A stretch of DNA of 64,000 nt, from NCBI RefSeq assembly GCF_001949125.1, contig NZ_MSTI01000126.1, positions 1-64,000 of the forward strand, in the 5' to 3' direction. Positions within the stretch are counted from its first letter, which is position 1. Each line of letters starts with the position of its first letter. The position numbers were made by a program, and so were the translations under genes. The stretch is from Deinococcus marmoris (GTDB lineage Bacteria; Deinococcota; Deinococci; Deinococcales; Deinococcaceae). The notes below the pieces were generated by a model. The model was not told where the DNA came from and made no database searches. It was given only the letters and a program-made list of their open reading frames with translations. Shown here piece by piece: positions 54,481-64,000 of this stretch.

Positions 54481-54947
54481 TGGGTCTTCAGGAGTTTCTG
54501 GCCGACAACTACCGCATTGAGCTTTCTGCTTTCCGCACTGTCCTGGACGGCATTCCAGCGGAATCGTTTGCCACCGCACGCCTGGGCCACAGCCCCGCGT
54601 GGCACGCGCTTCACATTGCTGACTGGCTGCGGCTGACGGTGCTGGGCGACAAAACGCCCAATTACCACTATCTGGGCTGGGAGGACGCCGTCTGGGTCAC
54701 CGGACTGGGAACTGAGCCTGCTCCTCTGAACGAGGACGCCACCAAAACGGACATTCTGGCGCGGCTGGACACGGTGAGCGCGCAGGCGGTGGCTTACCTG
54801 CAAAACGCCAGCGATGCCGATATGGAAGGCATGACCTTCTCGCCCAGTGCCCCGAACGGCGAACGCCCGCGCCTGGCCGCCGTGGGGCTGCATCTGCGGC
54901 ATGTGGCCTATCACCGGGGCCAAGTGGTGCTGGGGCAGAAGGCTTGA
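54477..54947 (+). CDS. DinB/YfiT-like four-helix protein
   Basis: The product has 156 residues. Metal-binding histidines typical of the DinB fold are placed in [12 protein letters not shown] (about 45) and [12 protein letters not shown] (about 140-150). Deinococcus encodes many DinB-family proteins, some induced by damage; most have unknown substrates, and some are metal-dependent thiol (bacillithiol or mycothiol) transferases. The start overlaps the purQ stop, so it is translated with the operon. Confidence 0.88.
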   Translation: MMGLQEFLADNYRIELSAFRTVLDGIPAESFATARLGHSPAWHALHIADWLRLTVLGDKTPNYHYLGWEDAVWVTGLGTEPAPLNEDATKTDILARLDTVSAQAVAYLQNASDADMEGMTFSPSAPNGERPRLAAVGLHLRHVAYHRGQVVLGQKA

Positions 54948-54976
54948 GCCGTGACTACCAACTTCTCGCAGTATGG

Positions 54977-54982
54977 TAAATT
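54977..54982 (+). promoter_or_regulatory. Leaderless -10 box TAAATT for the antitoxin gene
   Basis: TAAATT ends 6 bases before the ATG at 54989, showing that the TA module probably has its own promoter inside the pur operon. Confidence 0.5.
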
Positions 54983-54988
54983 GATAGC

Positions 54989-55369
54989 ATGACTTTACGG
55001 CTGAATCTCGGCAACTACTTGCAGCAGCACGGCATTACCGCTTACCGTCTGGTCAAGGAAGTGGAGGGGCGGGTTGCGCCAAATACAGTTTATTCGCTGG
55101 CCCGTCGCCCGGCTCAGCGGATTGATCTGAAGACTGTCGGGGTACTCATGAAAGCATTGGAGGGGTTGACTGGGGAGAAGGTAGAGTTTTCCGAGATGCT
55201 GGAAGATAAGCCCTCTACGCTCAATCATTTACAGGCATCGGCTGAAACCCCTGTCTACGATCCCAGCAAAGCTAAAAAGTTCCGATACAGCGGCAAGGCT
55301 GTGACCATTGAGGGTGGCCCGACAGTAGAGCAGATCATTGCTGAGGGCCGGGGCAGGCAGCTCCCTTGA
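54989..55369 (+). CDS. Antitoxin with HTH DNA-binding domain
   Basis: The product has 126 residues. An XRE/Cro-like helix-turn-helix occupies the N-terminus (LGNYLQQHGITAYRLVKEV, then TVYSLAR) and a less ordered C-terminus (about 80-126) ends in a helix [14 protein letters not shown] of the kind that neutralises PIN toxins. It precedes the PIN gene with a 4-base overlap. The module is visibly less GC-rich than the pur genes on each side, suggesting recent acquisition. Confidence 0.85.
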   Translation: MTLRLNLGNYLQQHGITAYRLVKEVEGRVAPNTVYSLARRPAQRIDLKTVGVLMKALEGLTGEKVEFSEMLEDKPSTLNHLQASAETPVYDPSKAKKFRYSGKAVTIEGGPTVEQIIAEGRGRQLP

Positions 55370-56112
55370 GCGTTCTTTACGTGGACTCCAGCGCCCTTGC
55401 CAAACTGTATCTGCGCGAGGATGAAGCCAAGCGCCAGCAGGTCATGGCTCTGGCGGACAGTGCCGATGAGGTGGCGAGTTCTGCGATTGCTTTTGCCGAA
55501 GTTGCCAGTGCTTTTGCCCGTAACTTTCATCAGGGAAAACTCAGTGAGCCGCAGTTCTGGGAATACTTCAACAGTTTTGAGCAGGATTGGCAGTCCGTGA
55601 CTCAAATCACCGTTGCTCCATCCGTGTCAATCCGTGCCAGCCAGCTCCTTAAGGCCCACGCAGGACTCAGAGCTATGGATGCCCTTCATCTCGCCTCAGC
55701 CCTAGTTATCCGTGAAACGCAGACCCTTCAATTTCTCAGTTTTGACGATCAGCTTAATGCGGTGGCTCAGGCCGTGATGCCTGATACTTTTGGTTGGACG
55801 CAAAAAAATGCGATCTTCAAGCTAACATTGCAGAAAACCTATTACGAAAATGGCTTTTTTAATGTTATTCGCGCGCATGACCAGTTGATCCGCAGTGACG
55901 AGGGCGAAATCAAGATCATCGCTGGAGATGCCAGTGTGACATTCACTGGCAACGTCAACAGGCGGGCCAATCTCAACGGCACGGCTCGCATTAGCGTCAA
56001 GGGCGAAGGCTTGAAAAATTGGTTCCAAAAACACTACCGAGTTATGGAAGTGGTTGAAATTGAGATCGTCAGCCCAACACTTCTCAAGCTCAAATATCCA
56101 GCCAGAAACTAA
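55366..56112 (+). CDS. PIN-domain toxin fused to an unknown C-terminal domain
   Basis: The product has 248 residues with a TTG start that overlaps the antitoxin stop. Residues about 1-140 form a VapC-like PIN domain with a full acidic set: Asp7 (VDSSAL), Glu45 (AFAEV), Asp105 (AMDALHLA) and Asp127/128 (SFDDQL). PIN toxins cut RNA. The usual VapC ends near residue 140. Here about 100 more residues follow, beginning [20 protein letters not shown], with a beta-rich pattern and [18 protein letters not shown] near 200-215. I do not recognise this domain. The frame is continuous, so it is a fusion rather than an overlap. Confidence 0.85.
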   Translation: MSVLYVDSSALAKLYLREDEAKRQQVMALADSADEVASSAIAFAEVASAFARNFHQGKLSEPQFWEYFNSFEQDWQSVTQITVAPSVSIRASQLLKAHAGLRAMDALHLASALVIRETQTLQFLSFDDQLNAVAQAVMPDTFGWTQKNAIFKLTLQKTYYENGFFNVIRAHDQLIRSDEGEIKIIAGDASVTFTGNVNRRANLNGTARISVKGEGLKNWFQKHYRVMEVVEIEIVSPTLLKLKYPARN

Positions 56113-56132
56113 TGCCCTCCCAAGGTGAACCC

Positions 56133-58369
<2,237 letters not shown>

Positions 58370-58373
<4 letters not shown>

Positions 58374-59824
58374 CCCTTGCTGATCCAAGCTCGCTGGCGG
58401 TCCTGTCCGAGAACGACTTCGGCACCGACAAGCCGCGCGAGGAATGCGGTGTCTTCGGCCTGTATTCCCCGGTGCCCAACGATCTGGCGTGGCTGACCTA
58501 CCTGGGTATGTTCGCCCTGCAACACCGGGGGCAGGAAGCGGCGGGCATGTGCGTCAGTGACGGCGAGAAATTCCATGTGGAAAAGGACCTGGGTCTGGTC
58601 ACGCAGGTCTTCGACGAGCGCCGCCTGGACAGCGTGCGGCTGCCCAATGCCCGCGTCAGCATCGGGCATGTGCGCTACAGCACCACCGGCAGCAACCTGC
58701 GCTTCAACGCCCAGCCACTGACCACCCGCACCAACAAGGGTATTCTGGGCATGGCGCACAACGGCAACTTCGTGAACGCGCTGGAGGTTCGTCAGGAGAT
58801 GCTGCTGGAGGGCGCACTCTTCCAGACCACCAACGACTCCGAGGTGATGCTGAACCTGATCGCCCGCGAGAGCCACATGGATCTGGTGGAGGCCACCGCC
58901 GCCGCCATGAAACGCCTCAAGGGCGGCTACGCCTGCGTCCTGATGAACCGCCACGCCCTGATCGGTTTCCGTGACCCACACGGCGTCCGGCCCCTGGTGA
59001 TCGGGCAGCGGGACGACGGCGCGTATGCCATTGCCAGCGAACCCTGTGCCCTGTACGCGGTGGGGGCACGGCTGCTGCGCGACGTGCAGCCTGGCGAACT
59101 GGTCTGGGTAGACCGGGACGGCCTGCACAGCCTGATGGTGGAGCCGCGTGCGCCCACGCCCTGCGCCTTCGAGTGGATCTACTTTGCCCGCAGCGACAGC
59201 CAACTGGACGGCATAGACACCCACGCCAGCCGCATCCGCATGGGCGAGCAACTGGCCCGCGAATTTCCGGTGGAGGCCGATATCGTGGTCCCGGTGCCCG
59301 ACAGCGGCATCGGCGCGGCCATTGGCTACGCGCGCCAGAGCGGGATTCCCTTCGACTACGGGCTGTACAAGAATCCGTATGCAGGCCGCACCTTTATCGC
59401 CCCCACGCAGGAGGCGCGCGAGCTGAAGGTCAAGATGAAACTCTCGCCCACCAGCGCCGTCGCGGGCCGCCGGGTGATTCTGGTGGATGACTCCATCGTG
59501 CGCGGCACCACCTCCCGCCAGATCGTCAATCTGCTGAGAGACGCGGGCGCAACGGAAGTGCATTTCCGGGTGTCCAGCCCACCGATCACGCACCCGTGCT
59601 TTTACGGCATCGACACCGCCGCCCGCAAGGAACTGGTGGCCAGCACGCACACGCAGGAGGAAATCCGGCAACTGATCGGCGCGGACACCCTGGCCTTCAT
59701 CAGCGAACGGGGCATCCGCGAGGCGGTGGGCGGCCCCGGCCTGTGTCTGGCGTGCTTCAACGGCGAGTATCCGGCAGGAACGCCGCTGCTGAACGACCTG
59801 GACAAGCTGGCGCTGGAAGCGTAG
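58370..59824 (+). CDS. purF: Amidophosphoribosyltransferase
   Basis: The product has 484 residues. It makes phosphoribosylamine from PRPP and glutamine, the first and regulated purine step. A 25-residue propeptide precedes Cys26 ([10 protein letters not shown]), the glutaminase nucleophile after cleavage, as in the Bacillus type. The PRPP loop [18 protein letters not shown] is intact, and CFYGID and CLACFNG supply probable [4Fe-4S] ligands. It ends the pur run; a BrnT/BrnA module starts 30 bases on. Confidence 0.96.
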
Positions 59825-59836
59825 GGCACAAATGTA

Positions 59837-59842
59837 TATACT
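59837..59842 (+). promoter_or_regulatory. -10 box TATACT for the BrnT gene
   Basis: TATACT lies 12 bases before the ATG at 59855, 12 bases after the purF stop; the stretch AATGTATATACTCAAGTA is AT-rich and could be the autoregulatory operator. Confidence 0.5.
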
Positions 59843-59854
59843 CAAGTAGCACTG

Positions 59855-60139
59855 ATGGACTTTGACTGGGACGCTGCCAATCTGGAACATATTGCCCGCC
59901 ACAAAGTCGAGGCGGACGAAGTGGAGGAGATGGTAGGCGATCCTGCTGCACTGGTTCGCACCGCCCACCGGGGGCCACGCAATCAAAAACGATATGCCTT
60001 TGTGGGTGCGACAGAGGCGGAACGGGTTTTGGCCGTCATTCTCGAAGAAAGAGGAGAAAGGAGCCGCACTGTGACGGCCCGTCCTGCCAGTATTGAAGAA
60101 CGCCGGGCCTACGCGGCACAGGAGGAAAATAATGACTGA
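59855..60139 (+). CDS. brnT: BrnT-family toxin (DUF497)
   Basis: The product has 94 residues. The family signature is clear: FDWDAANLEHIARHKV at the N-terminus, RYAFVGATEAERVLAVI in the middle, and the conserved arginine cluster RTVTARPASIEERRAY at the C-terminus. BrnT toxins are small RelE-fold ribonucleases. The gene precedes its antitoxin with an 8-base overlap, the toxin-first order typical of this family. It stands directly behind purF. Confidence 0.88.
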   Translation: MDFDWDAANLEHIARHKVEADEVEEMVGDPAALVRTAHRGPRNQKRYAFVGATEAERVLAVILEERGERSRTVTARPASIEERRAYAAQEENND

Positions 60140-60512
60140 AACCGTTGAAATTGATTATGACCATTTGCCCCCTGTGAACTCACGCGAGGAAATTCCAGAG
60201 GACATGACCACGGAAGAGGCCGCCGAGTTCTGGGACACACACAGCATCGGCCCTGGCCTGATCGAGGAGGGCAAGAACGACCCTGAGACCCAGGCATTCG
60301 CCGCCCGTTTGCGCGGCGGTCAGCCCCGCCCCTCTCCCCGGCAGCCGCGCCAGCCCAGGGCCACCTTCGTTACCAGCCTGCGTCTGGACACCGACACCGA
60401 GCAGCGGCTCAAGCATGTGGCCGAGATCAAGAAAATCCCGTACCAGACGTTGCTCAAGCAGTTCGTGGGCGAGCGGCTGTACGAGGAGGAAAAGCGGCTG
60501 GGCGTGATCTAG
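60132..60512 (+). CDS. brnA: CopG-type antitoxin (BrnA-like)
   Basis: The product has 126 residues from the ATG at 60132, with AGGAGG upstream; the frame extends to 60093 inside brnT. An acidic N-terminus ([18 protein letters not shown], typical of antitoxins paired with BrnT) is followed by a Pro/Arg-rich linker and a ribbon-helix-helix domain ([20 protein letters not shown]). It would bind and neutralise BrnT and repress the unit. Confidence 0.85.
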   Translation: MTETVEIDYDHLPPVNSREEIPEDMTTEEAAEFWDTHSIGPGLIEEGKNDPETQAFAARLRGGQPRPSPRQPRQPRATFVTSLRLDTDTEQRLKHVAEIKKIPYQTLLKQFVGERLYEEEKRLGVI

Positions 60513-60574
60513 CCCGGACAGCTCCCAGGGGGTTTGCGACATTTCGCCCGCCCGGTGTGGCAAGCTGGGCAGAC

Positions 60575-61474
60575 ATGGAACTGCGTCACCTGCGCCATTT
60601 CGTCGCGCTGGCCGAGGAGGAACACTTCGGGCGGGCCGCCGAACGTGTCTTCGTGGTGCAGCAGGCCCTCAGCAACAGCGTCCGCAATCTGGAAGAAGAG
60701 GTGGGCGTGCCGCTGGTGCTGCGAACCACCCGCCGCGTGCAGCTCACGCCCGCCGGGCAGGAATTCCTGGTGGGCGCACGCGAAACGCTGGCGCTGGCCG
60801 GGCAGACCGTGGAACGCGCCCGCCGCGCCGCACGGGGCGAGGTGGGCCGATTGACCGTGGGTTTTGTCAGCGGTCTGGCCTTCGGCGGCCTGCCGGAAAT
60901 CGTGCGCCGCTTCCGCGAGCTGTACCCGAACGTGAGCGTCGATCTGCGCGAACTGACCGCGCCGGAGCAGGAAGCAGGGCTGCGTGGCGCTGTGCTGGAC
61001 GTGGGCCTGATGCTGCTGCCCGTGCGCGCCGCCAATCTGGATTCACGGGCGCTGTGGCGGCAGCCGCTGGTGGCGGCCCTGCCTGCCGGACACCCGCTGG
61101 CGCGCAAGCGCAGGCTGAAGATCTCCGATCTGGCCCCGGAACCCTTCGTGTTCTTTCCACGCCAGTTGCGCGCCACCTATTTCGATCAGGTGATGCGCTG
61201 GTGTGCCGGGGCCGGCTTCACCCCCAATGTCGTGCAGGAGGCCATCGAGATTCCCACCCTGCTGTCGCTGGTGGCGGCGGGTGTGGGCGTCTTTCTGCCC
61301 ATCGAATTCTTTAACCGCCTGTCGCTGCCCGGCGTGGTCTACCGTCCCGTGGAGGACGCCCCACTGGTGGACATCATGGCCGTGTGGCGGCGCGACGAGG
61401 GCAAGAATCCGGTGGTGCGTGCCTTTTTGGGGGTGGCTGAGGAGATGCTGGGGGCTGGCTCAGGTCAGAGTTGA
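60575..61474 (+). CDS. LysR-family transcriptional regulator
   Basis: The product has 299 residues from the ATG at 60575; the frame extends six codons upstream. The N-terminal winged helix begins [22 protein letters not shown], a standard CbnR/CatM-like sequence, followed by a substrate-binding domain. Related regulators control aromatic or chloroaromatic catabolism, but the effector here is unknown. It overlaps the nucleotidyltransferase gene by 15 bases, tail to tail. No divergent target gene is adjacent. Confidence 0.88.
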   Translation: MELRHLRHFVALAEEEHFGRAAERVFVVQQALSNSVRNLEEEVGVPLVLRTTRRVQLTPAGQEFLVGARETLALAGQTVERARRAARGEVGRLTVGFVSGLAFGGLPEIVRRFRELYPNVSVDLRELTAPEQEAGLRGAVLDVGLMLLPVRAANLDSRALWRQPLVAALPAGHPLARKRRLKISDLAPEPFVFFPRQLRATYFDQVMRWCAGAGFTPNVVQEAIEIPTLLSLVAAGVGVFLPIEFFNRLSLPGVVYRPVEDAPLVDIMAVWRRDEGKNPVVRAFLGVAEEMLGAGSGQS

Positions 61475-62194
61475 GGCCAGTTCGTCCATCCAGCGCCCAG
61501 CCCGTTCCATGCCACTGGGCAATTCGTTGGGCTGCGTCAGGGCGTACAGCCCCTCCAGTTCATGCATGGCCTCGGCAGGCAGATCGGCGTAAATGTGTTT
61601 CAGGCCGTAGCCAATTTTGTGCGGTGCATAGCGTAATCTCAGAAGTTCGGTGAGCGGCTCTAAAACCTCAGCGTGGTAGGACGCCAATGCCTCCAGCGGA
61701 TGACCGCGCCGCACTTCCTTTTCCACCAGAATCCAGCGCCAGCGACGAGATATCAGCGCCTCGGCCTCGGCTTTGGTCTGCACGGTGGGAGCTGCGCCGC
61801 GTTTCAGAACGCCGTCCCGGTCAAAGAGGGCCAGGAAAGCGTCTGCCGGACCAAAGACAACCTCTCGCCCGTGCGTCTGGATACACACGTCCACGAACAG
61901 GAACGGTGGCAGTCCCACCGAGCGGTAAAAACGCTGCTGGATCTGTGGGTGAGGATGGGTGTAGACGTCCTCTACATCCATCGGACCGAAGGTTGCCACG
62001 ACTTCTCGCACCACGGTGAACACCTTCTCCTGCTGCCCGGAGTCCACGTCCAGCCACAGATCGAGATCTGAATATTCGTCTGCTCTGCCCTCGGCGTCAG
62101 CACCTTCCAGCCAGACGGCGTGGATGTGGGGGACAGCTTTCAGTTGCCGATGAAGTCGCTCAATAAGGAATTGCCGGGCGTTCGGCGAAGTCAT
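61460..62194 (-). CDS. Nucleotidyltransferase-domain protein (aminoglycoside-type/MNT fold)
   Basis: The product has 244 residues. The NTase motif is recognisable but atypical: [21 protein letters not shown] holds the D-x-D pair (DLDL), while the usual GS pair is replaced by EG-A. A second acidic residue follows in FVDVCIQ. The C-terminal half (about 130-244) is helical, resembling the aminoglycoside nucleotidyltransferase or HEPN-like partner region. Substrate unknown: drug modification, tRNA or protein nucleotidylation are options. Confidence 0.75.
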   Translation of the reverse strand: MTSPNARQFLIERLHRQLKAVPHIHAVWLEGADAEGRADEYSDLDLWLDVDSGQQEKVFTVVREVVATFGPMDVEDVYTHPHPQIQQRFYRSVGLPPFLFVDVCIQTHGREVVFGPADAFLALFDRDGVLKRGAAPTVQTKAEAEALISRRWRWILVEKEVRRGHPLEALASYHAEVLEPLTELLRLRYAPHKIGYGLKHIYADLPAEAMHELEGLYALTQPNELPSGMERAGRWMDELASTLT

Positions 62195-62248
62195 GAGCTG
62201 AGGGTATGGGCAGCCCCCTCTCCATCCGCCATCTGGCCTACCATCCTC

Positions 62249-62265
62249 TTACGCTGGGGGCGTAA
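62249..62265. promoter_or_regulatory. 17-bp palindrome resembling the radiation/desiccation response motif
   Basis: TTACGC-TGGGG-GCGTAA has perfect 6-bp arms and the 17-bp length of the Deinococcus RDRM (TTATGTCATTGACATAA-like), matching the degenerate consensus at about 13 of 17 positions, with mismatches in the centre. TAAACT or TATAGG directly after it could be the uvrB -10. It would be the DdrO-bound operator of uvrB. Confidence 0.5.
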
Positions 62266-62331
62266 ACTATAGGAAACGCTTCGGCGTCTGCCGCTCTGCC
62301 CGCTCTCACTGTTCCCTGGAGGTCTCCCCCG

Positions 62332-64000
<1,669 letters not shown>

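Overview
The window is a GC-rich chromosomal segment with densely packed genes and short spacers. Everything recognisable points to a Deinococcus species. The RNA polymerase beta-prime subunit carries the large N-terminal insertion of the Deinococcus-Thermus group. There is a CbiX-type chelatase with the C-terminal iron-sulfur domain known from D. radiodurans DR2241, a one-cysteine OxyR-like LysR regulator, and a 17-bp palindrome resembling the Deinococcus radiation/desiccation response motif ahead of uvrB. Many genes have a TANNNT box only 5-7 bases before the start codon, the leaderless arrangement described for Deinococcus.

Layout. 1-4.6 kb: envelope proteins (a PQQ-type propeller running off the left edge, a small secreted protein, a PEGA lipoprotein) and a flavin disulfide reductase. 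4.6-10.9 kb, minus strand: a metallo-beta-lactamase/rhodanese protein, then the tight run deoC-maf-mreC-mreD-PBP2. 11-17.9 kb: bcp-rpiA, a PIG-L deacetylase, a thioredoxin-fold YyaL protein, a transglutaminase and the OxyR-like regulator, followed by gamma-glutamyltransferase. 19.6-26.1 kb, minus strand: four secreted proteins, mostly lipoproteins with beta-propeller or Ig-like folds. 26.5-28.5 kb: a ferredoxin and a flavin monooxygenase. 28.6-31.5 kb: a TPR/SARP-type regulator divergent from a three-gene unit (44-aa secreted peptide, 62-aa protein, HD-GYP protein). 31.8-40 kb: rpoC and rpoB. 40.5-45.3 kb: copper proteins, msrB, a secreted propeller, a CAP lipoprotein, a GNAT-like protein and a tautomerase. 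45.4-52 kb: an AAA+ ATPase, a glycine-rich repeat protein, guaB, a HIT protein, an EF-hand protein and the chelatase. 52-59.8 kb: the purine operon purC-purS-cupin-purQ-dinB-(TA module)-purL-purF. 59.8-62.2 kb: a BrnT/BrnA module, a LysR regulator and a nucleotidyltransferase. 62.3 kb to the right edge: uvrB, incomplete.

How the parts fit. Purine synthesis dominates the right half: purC, S, Q, L and F make IMP intermediates and guaB commits IMP to GMP. The purC leader holds two hairpins with the CNGNGA hexaloop of PyrR-binding sites plus a terminator-like hairpin, suggesting control by a pyrimidine regulator over a purine operon. Two toxin-antitoxin modules flank purL-purF. Oxidative defence is spread through the window (Bcp, MsrB, OxyR-like regulator, copper storage, uvrB).

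The two most likely undescribed systems are (1) the purC leader and (2) the peptide / TPR-SARP regulator / HD-GYP locus, which has the parts expected of a peptide-signalling circuit. No rRNA, tRNA, CRISPR array, insertion sequence or prophage was seen.
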